In this document: piece by piece, positions 53,142-61,365 of the stretch
Position numbering within the stretch: position 1 is the stretch's first letter
Layout of the letters: every line of letters begins with the position of its first letter
NCBI RefSeq assembly: GCF_000147815.2
Contig: NC_015957.1
Coordinates: forward strand, 7,378,001 to 7,442,000
Direction of reading: 5' to 3'
Length of the DNA stretch: 64,000 nt
DNA from: Streptomyces violaceusniger Tu 4113
GTDB taxonomy: Bacteria > Actinomycetota > Actinomycetes > Streptomycetales > Streptomycetaceae
Program-made: the position numbers and the translations under genes
Notes under the pieces: generated by a model
What the model was told of the DNA's origin: nothing
The model's database searches: none
Seen by the model: the letters and a program-made list of their open reading frames with translations, nothing else

Positions 53142-53981
53142 ATGCAGCAAGCACAGAACGAACTCGGCGCCTTCCTGCGGGCGAACCGCGCCCGCACCGA
53201 GCCCGCCGACGTGGGCTTGCCCCCCGGCGGCGGCAGCCGCAGAGTGAAAGGGCTGCGCCGGGAGGAAGTAGCTGTCCTGGCCGGGGTGAGCGTCGACTAC
53301 TACGCGCGCCTGGAGCAGGGGCGTGAGCGCAACCCCTCACCGCAGGTCATCGACGCGGTCGGGCGGGCCATGCGGCTGATGCCGGATGCGCGCACCCATC
53401 TCTTCCGGCTGGCGGGCCTGCACCCGGCGCTCACCTCGGCCGCGGACCGCGATCTGGTCCACCCCTCCCTGCTGCACCTGCTGGACGCCTTCCCTGCGGC
53501 CGCCGCCTACGTGCTGAGCCCGGCCTTCGACATCCTGGCGAAGAACGCCGTCGCCGCCGTGCTCCTCGCCCCCTTCGACGGCACCTCGAACATGGTCCGC
53601 GTACTGTTCCACCACCCCCGAGCGCGCGAGGTCTTCGTCGAATGGCCGACGGTGGCGCGCGCCACCGTGCAGGCCCTGCGACTGCACGGGGGCCGATTCC
53701 CCGACGACCCGGGCATCATCGACCTCGTGTCCGAACTGTCCGCGACATCAGCAAAGTTCCGGGAACTGTGGCAGGACAACGAGGTGGAGAACATGGCCCG
53801 CGCGTTCAAGGTGTTCGTGCTCCCCGAGACCGGCCGCATCGAACTGACCTACCAGACCTTTGACGTCCATGACGCCCCCGGACAGCAGCTCCTGGTCGGC
53901 GTTCCCGAGCCCGGCAGCGCCAGCGCCGCCGCGATCGAATCCCTCAGGACGCCGGCCGAGCGCGGTGCGAGCACCGCATGA
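53142..53981 (+). CDS. XRE regulator with MmyB-like ligand domain
   Basis: 279 residues from ATG 53142. The same architecture as 49032-49937 (GLRREEVAVLAGVSVDYYAR LEQGRERNPSPQ; SPAFDILAKNAVAAVLLAPF; VLFHHPRAREVFVEW; APGQQLLVGVPEPGS). The two proteins are clear paralogues but not recent duplicates. This gene is 68 bp after the TetR gene and 98 bp before the WYL regulator, giving three regulators in a row. Confidence 0.9.
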   Translation: MQQAQNELGAFLRANRARTEPADVGLPPGGGSRRVKGLRREEVAVLAGVSVDYYARLEQGRERNPSPQVIDAVGRAMRLMPDARTHLFRLAGLHPALTSAADRDLVHPSLLHLLDAFPAAAAYVLSPAFDILAKNAVAAVLLAPFDGTSNMVRVLFHHPRAREVFVEWPTVARATVQALRLHGGRFPDDPGIIDLVSELSATSAKFRELWQDNEVENMARAFKVFVLPETGRIELTYQTFDVHDAPGQQLLVGVPEPGSASAAAIESLRTPAERGASTA

Positions 53982-54079
53982 TGCCCCACCGAAGCGGCAC
54001 CGCTGAGACGGCGGCTTTCTGCCCTGAGCGCCAGGTACACGTGACCGCGCCGCCCGTGGCACCCGAGTAGGTTCGTTCC

Positions 54080-55060
54080 GTGATCACTACCTCTGCCCGG
54101 CTGCTGCGCCTGGTCTCACTGCTCTCGTCCAGGCCCACCTGGTCGAACGCGGAGCTGGCCCGGCACCTGGACGTCACCGAGCGCACGGTACGCCGGGACA
54201 TCGACCGGCTGCGCGAACTCGGCTACGGCGTTCAGTCGATCCCCGGCCCGGGCGGCGGCTACCGCTTCGGCGCCGGCAACCGCATGCCGCCGCTGAACCT
54301 GGACGACGACGAGGTGTTCGCCGTGGCCATGGCGCTGCGGGAAGCAGCACAGGGCGCGGCACTAGGCGCCGATCCGGCAGCCCTGTCGGCCCTGCTGAAG
54401 CTGCGGCAGATCCTGCCCGCCCGGATGGCGAAGCGCCTGGAGAGCCTGGACGCCACCGTCGAACACACCCCGCGCTGCGAGTCCCCCCGGGCCTCCGCCG
54501 ATGTGCTGTTCCTGCTGGCCTCCGTGTGCCGGGCATCCGAACGCGCCACACTCACCTACCGCGACGCGCACGGCACCACCACGGTCCGGTGCGTCGACCC
54601 GTACCGCCTGGTCCACACCGGCGTCCACTGGTACTTCGTGGCCCGCGACGTCGAACATGCCACCTGGCGGACCTTCCGTGCCGACCGGGTGGTCGACGTC
54701 GAGTCCACCGGCGACATGGTGGACCTGAGCGATGCCCCGGACGCAGCCCGGCTGGTCTCCGACACCATCACCCGCACCGGCTACCCCTTCTTCGCCCGCG
54801 TACGGCTCCCGCTGTCCTTCGACGACTCCCGACGGCTGGTGGCCCCCATCGTCGCCACCCACGAACCCGACGGACCGGACCACACGATCATCACCATCGG
54901 CGGAGCCGAACCTGACCAACTCGCCGGCTACCTGCTCAGCCTGCGCACACCGCTGGAAGTCCTGTCCCCCGACTCCGTCCGCGAAGCACTGCTCGCCCGC
55001 CTCGACGCCCTCTATCGCGGCAACGACGCACCACGACCGGGTTCCGGCGAGACGCAGTAA
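54080..55060 (+). CDS. YafY-type HTH/WYL-domain regulator
   Basis: 326 residues from GTG 54080. HTH_11 at about 5-60 (ARLLRLVSLLSSRPTWSNAE, VTERTVRRDIDRLRELGYGV), wing GPGGGYRFG, then a WYL domain at about 145-210 (CRASERATLTYRDAHGTTTV, YRLVHTGVHWYFVARDVEHA) and a WCX C-terminal region. WYL proteins sense nucleic-acid or small ligands and often regulate the next gene, here the saccharopine-dehydrogenase-like gene 151 bp downstream. Confidence 0.92.
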   Translation: MITTSARLLRLVSLLSSRPTWSNAELARHLDVTERTVRRDIDRLRELGYGVQSIPGPGGGYRFGAGNRMPPLNLDDDEVFAVAMALREAAQGAALGADPAALSALLKLRQILPARMAKRLESLDATVEHTPRCESPRASADVLFLLASVCRASERATLTYRDAHGTTTVRCVDPYRLVHTGVHWYFVARDVEHATWRTFRADRVVDVESTGDMVDLSDAPDAARLVSDTITRTGYPFFARVRLPLSFDDSRRLVAPIVATHEPDGPDHTIITIGGAEPDQLAGYLLSLRTPLEVLSPDSVREALLARLDALYRGNDAPRPGSGETQ

Positions 55061-55095
55061 CAACCCGCCGGGCGCCACACATCAGCCCGGGAGAG

Positions 55096-55120
55096 ACCAG
55101 GACCGAAGCTGTCCGGATCT
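55096..55120 (+). promoter_or_regulatory. AGGAC-N7-GTCC promoter element, copy 2
   Basis: ACCAGGACCGAAGCTG followed by TCCGGATCT differs from the copy before the cupin gene (36129-36153) at two of 25 positions. It lies 91 bp upstream of the oxidoreductase start and directly downstream of the WYL regulator gene, the natural candidate to bind it. Confidence 0.7.
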
Positions 55121-55211
55121 GCTCCTAGCCTGAATACGAGGCACACACCGCCGAGCATCGAACCGTTTGGCCGGGCCTTCCCCCTCAGCATTCTTCTCAC
55201 AGGAGCACACC

Positions 55212-56240
55212 ATGGCAGCCATCCCCCGCCTGCTCGTCTACGGAGCTACCGGCTACACCGGCAAGCTCGTCGCGGAACACGCCAAGCAGTCGGGCCTCGA
55301 TGTCGTCGTGGCAGGCCGCAACCGGGAGCGCGTCACCGCGCTCGGCAAAGAACTCGGCGTCGAAAGCCGCGCGTTCGCACTCGACGACCCACAGATCCTG
55401 CACGCCGCGCTCGACGACATCACCGTGGTCCTGAACGTCGCCGGACCCTTCCGCCACACCGCACGCCCGCTGATGGACGCCAGCATCAACGCCGGCGTCC
55501 ACTACGTCGACACCACCGCCGAATACGACGTCTTCGCCGCCGCACACTCCCGGCACACCGAGGCCCAGGCAGCCGGCGTGATGCTCATGCCCGGCGCCGG
55601 GTGGGACGTCGTCCCCAGCGACAGCATCGCCACCCACACCGCCACGCGCGTCACCGACCCCGTCAGCCTCCGCCTCGCCCTCAAACTCCTCAGCGCCACC
55701 CCCGAAGAGGCCCAGGGCCTGAACCTCTTCTCCCGCGGATCCATCATCAGCGCAACCGAAGGCATCGGCGACCTGGGAGTACTCGTCCGCACCGACGGAG
55801 ACATCGTCGCCTTGCCGGAGCCGAAGGTCGCCTCCTTCGACTTCGGCGACAACGGCCCCGAAGAAGCCGTGTCCGCATCCATGGGCGACCTGATCACCAG
55901 CCACTTCGCCACCGGCATCCCCTCGATCGAGGTCTACGTCCAAGCCGGGCAGCCACTGCCCATCGACCTTGACCTCTCCGCACTGCCCGACGGACCCACC
56001 GCCCAGGAACGGGAAGTAGGCCGCAGCAAGGTCGTCGCCGAAGTGACCGGCCGGAACGGCAGCGTGGCCCGCTCCATCATCGACACACCCACCGGCTACC
56101 GATACACCCAGCTGTCCTCCGTGGAAATCGCCCGCCGCGTACTCGCCGGCTCCTTCACACCGGGCTTCCAGTCACCTTCCTCCGCCTACGGCCCCGAAAT
56201 CGCCCTCGCTATCGCCGATACACAGATCAAGGACCTCTAG
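55212..56240 (+). CDS. Saccharopine dehydrogenase-like NADP-binding oxidoreductase
   Basis: 342 residues from ATG 55212 with AGGAG 8 nt upstream. N-terminal RLLVYGATGYTGKLVAEHAK is the Sacchrp_dh_NADP motif, followed by VVLNVAGPFRHTARPLMDAS and GVHYVDTTAEYDVF typical of trans-acting enoyl reductase/saccharopine-like proteins. The C-terminal part has the variable domain. These enzymes act on lipids, amino acids or unknown carbonyls; substrate unknown. Probably controlled by the upstream WYL protein. Confidence 0.87.
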   Translation: MAAIPRLLVYGATGYTGKLVAEHAKQSGLDVVVAGRNRERVTALGKELGVESRAFALDDPQILHAALDDITVVLNVAGPFRHTARPLMDASINAGVHYVDTTAEYDVFAAAHSRHTEAQAAGVMLMPGAGWDVVPSDSIATHTATRVTDPVSLRLALKLLSATPEEAQGLNLFSRGSIISATEGIGDLGVLVRTDGDIVALPEPKVASFDFGDNGPEEAVSASMGDLITSHFATGIPSIEVYVQAGQPLPIDLDLSALPDGPTAQEREVGRSKVVAEVTGRNGSVARSIIDTPTGYRYTQLSSVEIARRVLAGSFTPGFQSPSSAYGPEIALAIADTQIKDL

Positions 56241-56972
56241 TTGCCCGCGACCGTGCATCTGGACCAGTTGCGACTGGAGGGCACCTGCTCCTTCGACAAT
56301 GTCCCGCCCAGCACGTACTGGCTGCGCTGACGCCCCATGCGGTACGCCCATCGCCGCACCCTTGCCGAAGAACATCACTGGCGTGCAAGCCAGCCAGCAG
56401 CCCGGGGCTGGAACGTGGCAGTGCTCGGAGCCGTTCATGTCGGTCCGGCGTACCGGGCGCTGCGCAAGGCGTTCGAGGATGGCAAGAGCAAACCGGGGGC
56501 CGCCGATTTCTACTACGGCGAGATGGAGATGCGCCCCCACGACCGCACCGGCACCACCCGCCCCGAACGCGGACTGGTGCACGGCTTTGGGACACTGTCC
56601 GGCTACAGCTTGCGCGCCTCCCGTGCTCTGGGCTGACTCGCTACCGCCATGCTCGTCACCATCGTGCTGCTGGTGGGCTTCGGACTCCCGAAGGACTCCC
56701 CGAAGCAGGAAGCGACTGTCGCCATGCTGCCCGGCGGAGGCAGGGTCACCTTCGAGATAGAAAAGGACGACCCGCAAAACCCCACCGGGAACAGGTTCAC
56801 CGGCGATCGCTTCGAGAAGGCCCTCAACGTGACGCTCAACTCAGTCGTGTTCCGCTCCAGCGGACAGGACTTGACCACCGCAGGCACCCACATTGAGATG
56901 GCGTCCCGCGTAACCGAGCCCGTCCTTCTCGGCCTTGCGGTCCTGGCCGTCCGTAACCACATCAAACGCTGA
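56241..56972 (+). pseudogene. Pentapeptide/ion-channel-type membrane protein, two in-frame TGAs
   Basis: One frame continues directly from the previous stop: ATVHLDQLRLEGTCSFDNVP, TYWLR(TGA)RPMRYAHRRTLA, GPAYRALRKAFEDGKSKPGA, ADFYYGEMEMR, SGYSLRASRALG(TGA)LATAMLVTIVLLVGFGLPKD and TEPVLLGLAVLAVRNHIKR. This matches the end of Streptomyces pentapeptide-repeat membrane proteins. Both stops (56328-56330, 56634-56636) stand where a Trp is expected, so each is one G-to-A change. The 5' part is missing. Confidence 0.7.
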
Positions 56973-57233
56973 CTATGAGGAACTGCGGAATGCCTTCCGG
57001 CGGGAGAGCTCGGCAGCATAGCCAGCTCGTATGGATCCCGCCTCCTTGGTCCACTTCTCAGCCCGTGAGATGTGGATGCCGAGTAGGCGGCTGAGGACGA
57101 TGGCGGGAAGCTCGGCAGAGAGCTCCATCAGCGTGGTGTTGCGGGCAGGCCGCGCCCGCATTCCCAGTGCGGTGACTTTACGCATGAGCTGACGACTGCT
57201 GATCGGCTGCCCTGTGCTTACCGATAACTTCAT
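56973..57233 (-). pseudogene. Tyrosine-recombinase/integrase-like C-terminal fragment
   Basis: The minus strand reads ISSRQLMRKVTALGMRARPA, RNTTLMELSAELPAIVLSRL, LGIHISRAEKWTKEAGSIRA and GYAAELSRRK. The pattern (array of helices ending in IxxAxxW...Y) is the C-terminal end of a Streptomyces site-specific recombinase family. The first ~8 codons from the ATG are IS-derived, so the true N-terminal part has been removed by the IS fragment at 57216-57590. Confidence 0.55.
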
Positions 57234-57590
57234 CCGTGCAGGTCATGCGGCATGCTGGTATTCGTGGAGGAGGCCGCCGAGGCGATCACGTCGTCGGATG
57301 TCGAGGCGGGCTAATGTGTCCGGGTCGTCGATCGGCGCAGGTAATGGGTGCAGTGGGCGGGCGTTGGCGATGCCCTGGTGTGGTCGGTGTGCGTTGTAGA
57401 ACTGCTCGAACTCTCGTAGGGCGTGGAGCAGGTGCCGGTGGTTCCAGATCAAGGTGCGGTCCAGGAGTTCGCGTCGGCAGGTCTGCACCCACCGTTCCAT
57501 GATCGAGTTCATTCTCGGCATCCGAACGCCGCTGAGCACGACCTCGATCCCCGCATCCGCCAGGACGGCATCGAACAGGTCGGGGAACTT
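57216..57590 (-). pseudogene. IS3/IS481-like transposase 3' fragment
   Basis: The minus strand begins KFPDLFDAVLADAGIEVV, then SGVRMPRMNSIMERWVQTCR, RELLDRTLIWNHRHLLHALR and DRLGGLLHEYQHAA. It has the catalytic Glu but not the two Asp residues. The 5' part ends exactly at the left end of IS copy B, which therefore inserted into it. Confidence 0.8.
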
Positions 57591-58831
57591 TGCGGGTGCC
57601 GATAAATCATCCACGCAGGTCGGGAGACTGATCGCGGATCTCCAGTTCTCCTCGACCTTCACGCCGGGTGCCTTCACCCGCTCAGGGTCCTGGCGGCATC
57701 ATGATCTGTCGTGCTGCTGCGCCTGGCCTACCTCACCGCGACCAACGCCCTTGCCTTCCTACGCCTCCTGCCGATGAGCGACAGAGACAAGGACATCGAG
57801 ATCCTCGTACTCCGGCACCAACTGCTCGTCCTCCAGCGCCAGGTCGGCAAACCGACCCTCACCGACAGCGACCGCGCCATCCTCGCCGGCCTGCTCCACC
57901 ACCTCCCCAAAGACAGACTGCGGCACCTTCTGCTGCTGGTCCGCCCCGACACAGTGTTGCGCTGGCATCGCAATCTGCTCAGGCGACGCCATGCCACGAC
58001 CTGCGTACCCAAGCGACGCGGACGCCCACGCACCATCCGATCGATCCGCGCCCTGACCCTGCGCCTGGCCAGGGAAAATGCCTCGAGGGGATATCGCCGG
58101 ATCCACGGCGAACTCGCCGCACTGGGGATCAGGGTCGCCGCCTCCACTGTCTGGGAGATCCTCCGCGAGCATGGCGTCCCGCCCGCACCCGCACGGCAGA
58201 GCACCACCTGGGCCGACTTTCTCCGCAGCCAGGCCAAGGCTCTTCTCGCCTGCGATCTGTTCGAAGTCCGCACTCTGACGGGGGCGCGCCTCTACGTCTT
58301 CGCTGTCATCGAGCACACCACCCGTCGCATCCGGATCCTCGGCGCCACGGCACACCCCACCGCGGAGTGGATCGTGCAGCTCGGACGCAACCTGCTGATG
58401 GATCTCGAGGACGCGGGTGCGAGGGCACGGTTCCTGATCCGCGACCGGGACTCGAAGTTCACAACTGCCTTCGACGTCCTCATGGCCGATGCCGGTCTCA
58501 AGGTCGTCACCACCGGTATTCGGATACCACGGATGAACTCGGTCATGGAGCGCTGGATACAGACCTGCCGCACCGAACTCCTGGACCGGACCTTGATCTG
58601 GAACCAGAGCCACCTCCTCCACGCACTGCGCGAGTACGAATCCTTCTACAACGAGCACCGCCCGCACAGGGCCCTGGAACAAGCCGCTCCATGCCGCCCA
58701 CTACCCGCACCCATCACCCAACAAGCCCAACTCGCCCACCTGAAAATCGACCGACGAGACCGACTCGGCGGAACCCTCCACGAGTACGGACGTGCCGCAT
58801 GACCAGGCCGGATGTTTTATCGGCACCCGCA
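57591..58831 (+). mobile_element. 1.24-kb IS (IS3/IS481-like), copy B
   Basis: Terminal repeats TGCGGGTGCCGATAAATCAT (57591) and, inverted, TGCGGGTGCCGATAAAACAT (58831) differ at one position. The element is 1241 bp, like copy A, with an intact transposase. Flanks are ACTT on the left and GGGT on the right, so no target duplication is seen. Confidence 0.9.
57711..58802 (+). CDS. rve transposase of IS copy B, intact
   Basis: 363 residues from GTG 57711. N-terminal helix (DKDIEILVLRHQLLVLQRQV), HTH-like middle (RRGRPRTIRSIRALTLRLAR, YRRIHGELAALGI) and rve core with D in LFEVRTLTGARLYVFAVIEH region, D in [13 protein letters not shown] and E in MNSVMERWIQTCRTELLDRT. No break in frame; this is the only complete copy of the family in the window and may supply transposase to the defective ones. 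Confidence 0.92.
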   Translation: MLLRLAYLTATNALAFLRLLPMSDRDKDIEILVLRHQLLVLQRQVGKPTLTDSDRAILAGLLHHLPKDRLRHLLLLVRPDTVLRWHRNLLRRRHATTCVPKRRGRPRTIRSIRALTLRLARENASRGYRRIHGELAALGIRVAASTVWEILREHGVPPAPARQSTTWADFLRSQAKALLACDLFEVRTLTGARLYVFAVIEHTTRRIRILGATAHPTAEWIVQLGRNLLMDLEDAGARARFLIRDRDSKFTTAFDVLMADAGLKVVTTGIRIPRMNSVMERWIQTCRTELLDRTLIWNQSHLLHALREYESFYNEHRPHRALEQAAPCRPLPAPITQQAQLAHLKIDRRDRLGGTLHEYGRAA

Positions 58832-58834
58832 GGG

Positions 58835-59155
58835 TCAGTGGGAGGCGTCGAGCGCGTCTCGGATTTCCTTGGGGACGCGACCGCGGTCGTTCACCTCATG
58901 GCCGTTCTCGCGAGCCCATGCACGAACCTCTTCCGCACTGGGACCGTCCGCGGCGCCCCTGCGCACCCGGCCCGTCTCCTTCATACGGCCCAGGTTCCGG
59001 CCTTTCTCGATAAACGGCCGGAGAGCCGCGTCCAGTTTGTCGCAGTTCTCCGGAGCGAAGACGAACTCCTCGCCACCCTGGGCAGGCTTCTGACCGATAC
59101 GGAGATACCGATACGACTCCGCGTCGCCGGAGTCATCGTTCTCCTCTACGCACAA
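58835..59155 (-). CDS. Lsr2-like DNA-binding protein, N-terminus replaced
   Basis: 106 residues from ATG 59155. Residues from about 29 (EEFVFAPENCDKLDAALRPF) resemble the end of the Lsr2 dimerisation domain, and SAEEVRAWARENGHEVNDRG RVPKEIRDALDASH is a typical Lsr2 AT-hook-like DNA-binding domain with the R-G-R core. The first ~27 residues are encoded antisense to an integrase remnant and do not look like Lsr2. The gene is probably truncated and fused to foreign DNA; the DNA-binding half may still function as a xenogeneic-silencer fragment if expressed. Confidence 0.6.
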   Translation of the reverse strand: MCVEENDDSGDAESYRYLRIGQKPAQGGEEFVFAPENCDKLDAALRPFIEKGRNLGRMKETGRVRRGAADGPSAEEVRAWARENGHEVNDRGRVPKEIRDALDASH

Positions 59156-59533
59156 CCGCTGAGCCGCGTCGTCCGGCTCACCCTCGACGACTTCATCCGC
59201 GACGGCGACGCCGTGCTGCTACGACTCGGCGAGCCGCCCTCGCCCGTTCCCGCGCCGGTCGCCGCCCCGCTGCTGGAGCACATCACGAACCGCGGCAACA
59301 TGAACACCGCCACCAACCCGGCGTCCCGCTGGCTCTAACCCGGCCGCCGGACCGGCCAGTCACTCGGCCCCAACCACCTGTCCGCGCTCCTGAACAAGGT
59401 CGGAATCCCGATCGCCGCCGCGCGCGGCGCCGCCATTCGACAGCAACTCCTCGAACTTCCCGCACCCGTCGTCGCAGACGCTCTCGGCTGGCACGACAAG
59501 ACCACCAGCCGCCCCGCAACGACAGTTGAATAA
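59090..59533 (+). pseudogene. Site-specific integrase C-terminal remnant with internal stop
   Basis: The frame reads RLLTDTEIPIRLRVAGVIVL, LYAQPLSRVVRLTLDDFIRD, GDAVLLRLGEPPSPVPAPVA, NMNTATNPASRWL then TAA (59336-59338), and continues in frame PGRRTGQSLGPNHLSALLNK, AIRQQLLELPAPVVADALGW. This is the C-terminal third of an actinobacterial integrase family in which WLFPGRR is expected at the stop. N-terminal part missing. Confidence 0.7.
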
Positions 59534-59568
59534 GAGAGCCCACCAGTACCGAAGGCCGAGGCCCGACT

Positions 59569-59658
59569 CCTGCCGAGGAAACTTCGAGCACACCGGCTGG
59601 TCACCCCCGGAACGCTGCTGCGTTAGCATCGCCGTCCGGTGACACGGAAGTGGACCTA
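59569..59658 (+). pseudogene. IS3-like transposase scrap
   Basis: [18 protein letters not shown], a TAG, then HRRPVTRKWTY matches [19 protein letters not shown] of the transposase at 6650-7762. Only about 30 codons remain, with a nonsense codon where Trp is expected. Confidence 0.65.
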
Positions 59659-60216
59659 CGGAAGCTGGTCTGCTTGGCACACTATTATTCACACCGAAGC
59701 CCCCAGCCGACCGTCTCGCTACTGCGCCACAGAGCCCGATACGGCGCTCACTCCCTGGGAGTGCCCCGTCTGCCGGCGGACGGCAAGGGGCTTTGCCTCG
59801 CCTTGGCCCGGCAGGCACCTTGTAGCCGCAACGCCCGAGCGTCGGCCGCCTGCGGAAACACGCCGACCAAGGTCATCACCCGACAGCTCCCCTCCTGTCG
59901 CATGGGGAGCACAACGACGTGCTCCCACCCCGAAAGGGGGTCGAGAGCCGACAAGGGGTCCTTATGCCTCTCGATGCCGAGAGCATCCATAGCGGTGGGG
60001 TGACCTTGGTGCCCTGTGGTTGACAACGGCGCACAGGAGCGCGGTACAGCACTGTAGGTGTACCGGATCGGGTGACGGACAAACCGGGCGGCATTGACAC
60101 GTCTGCGAGTTGGGAGCACGAGGGCTCCCAGAGGGCTCCCCATTGCTCCCAGCCCGGAAACGGTTAAGGCCGCTCCCGCTACCCGCAGAAACGGCCTCCG
60201 ACCTGCGAAAACGCTG
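59659..60216. other. 558 bp without a supported gene
   Basis: No domain on either strand. Near 60110-60152 the motif GGCTCCC/GGGAGC recurs four times (GGGAGCACGAGG, GGCTCCCAGAGG, GCTCCCCATTGCTCCC), an arrangement like clustered protein-binding sites beside an attachment region. Confidence 0.35.
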
Positions 60217-60259
60217 GTCGGGACGACAGGATTTGAACCTGCGACCCCTTGACCCCCAG
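60217..60259 (-). pseudogene. 3' fragment of tRNA-Pro(GGG), probable attachment site
   Basis: The minus strand reads CTGGGGGTCAAGGGGTCGCA, then GGTTCAAATCCTGTCGTCCC and GAC. It contains the GGG anticodon stem-loop 3' side, the variable loop, the complete T arm (GGTTCAAATCC) and the acceptor 3' strand of Streptomyces tRNA-Pro(GGG). The 5' half (D arm, acceptor 5' strand) is absent. Exactly such 3' segments are duplicated when integrative elements insert into tRNA genes, so this is probably an att remnant. Confidence 0.75.
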
Positions 60260-60473
60260 CGGTGCGCCAATTCACCCGTTATCTTCCATTTTAAGACTCT
60301 CGCGGACCTGTCGCACCGTCAGGCTCCACACGAAGTCAAAACGCCGCAGTCGTCAAGTGGCAACCCCGTGCGCCCCCGCAGGCGTGGACTCACAGGGAAT
60401 GTGGGACGTGTGTGCGAGGATTCACGGCGGGTGTTCATTCAGTGACGACCCGAGTGGGCCGGGGAGGGAAGAG

Positions 60474-60824
60474 TTGTCGTTACGTGATCTGATCCGTGAC
60501 GAAATGGCCGCGTCGAGGCCTCGTTCGGAGCGGCTGGCGGCGCTGCGTTCGGCGCGGCTGTATTTTCAGCGGCCGGACGAGCCGGGCTTCCTGGTCTCGG
60601 ATACGGCACAGGGGCCGGTGGTGCCGGTCTTCACCTCCTTGGAACGGCTCGCGCTCTTCGCCGGGCCGTGCGGGTGGGCGTCGACCACCGTGGAAGATCT
60701 GGTGGAACTGCTGCCCGAGGGCGTTTGCGCGTTGGTGGACCCGCTGAGCCCACGGGCGTTCGTGCTGGACACCGAAGCGCTCCAGTCCACCGATGGTCAG
60801 GGGGAGCGCAGTGGCAGAGCATGA
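60474..60824 (+). CDS. SseB-family protein
   Basis: 116 residues from TTG 60474, preceded by GGGGAGGGAA. The pattern LYFQRPDEPGFLVSDTAQGP, VVPVFTSLERLALFAGPCGW, LVELLPEGVCALVDPLSPRA is the SseB N-terminal domain, frequent in actinobacterial ESX/polymorphic toxin loci. It is likely a chaperone or immunity-type accessory of the locus. It overlaps the WXG-like gene by 14 nt. Confidence 0.75.
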   Translation: MSLRDLIRDEMAASRPRSERLAALRSARLYFQRPDEPGFLVSDTAQGPVVPVFTSLERLALFAGPCGWASTTVEDLVELLPEGVCALVDPLSPRAFVLDTEALQSTDGQGERSGRA

Positions 60825-61365
60825 CGGGGGAGCATCGAGCTCCGGTGGTCCGAAGCCGGGTGATGGCTACAGGATCGAGATAGCGTCGGTGCGTAAGGTG
60901 CTAACGCCGCTGGAGGAGTCCGTCGTCGCCGCCCGCAAGATCAAGGGCGACTGGAAGACGCTGGCCGAGACCATCCAGAATTCGGCCGACTTCGACATCT
61001 ATGACTCGGCCGAGAAGATGCTCTCGTCCTGGGGTTTCGGTATGGGGCGGGTGGCCGAGCACACGGGCACCGTGGTCGAGACACTCCGGCAGGTCATCGC
61101 CGCCTACATCATGGCCGACCTACTGCGCATCAAGGACTTCACACCGACCGCGGACAACATGGCCAAGCTGCCCTTCGGAGAAGCGGGTATCAAGGCGTGG
61201 CAGGCCGGGTCCCGGCCGAAGTTCGATCCGCCGCCTGAGATCTATCAGGAGCCGTGGCTCGACGACAGCGGGACCGGCGGCACCCAGGACGTGCCCACCA
61301 ACCCCCGCAAGCGCTACGACGGCGGCTGGGAAGTCGATGGCGGGTCGAAGGGAACAATCGCATGA
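60811..61365 (+). CDS. WXG100/ESX-like helical secretion partner
   Basis: 184 residues from GTG 60811 with AGGGGGAG upstream. The central helical region (VRKVLTPLEESVVAARKIKG, DWKTLAETIQNSADFDIYDS, VAEHTGTVVETLRQVIAAY) resembles ESX helical hairpins, and the Pro/Gly-rich end is disordered. It precedes the RHS gene with ATGA overlap, so the two are coupled. Role: T7SS-type export partner or adaptor of the RHS protein; inferred from context. Confidence 0.65.
   Translation: MAEHDGGASSSGGPKPGDGYRIEIASVRKVLTPLEESVVAARKIKGDWKTLAETIQNSADFDIYDSAEKMLSSWGFGMGRVAEHTGTVVETLRQVIAAYIMADLLRIKDFTPTADNMAKLPFGEAGIKAWQAGSRPKFDPPPEIYQEPWLDDSGTGGTQDVPTNPRKRYDGGWEVDGGSKGTIA

Noticed and set aside
60190..60320. 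Frame containing SGRQDLNLRPLDPQ
   Set aside because: This peptide is the well-known spurious translation of the antisense strand of a tRNA T arm and acceptor stem. The DNA is the tRNA-Pro fragment.
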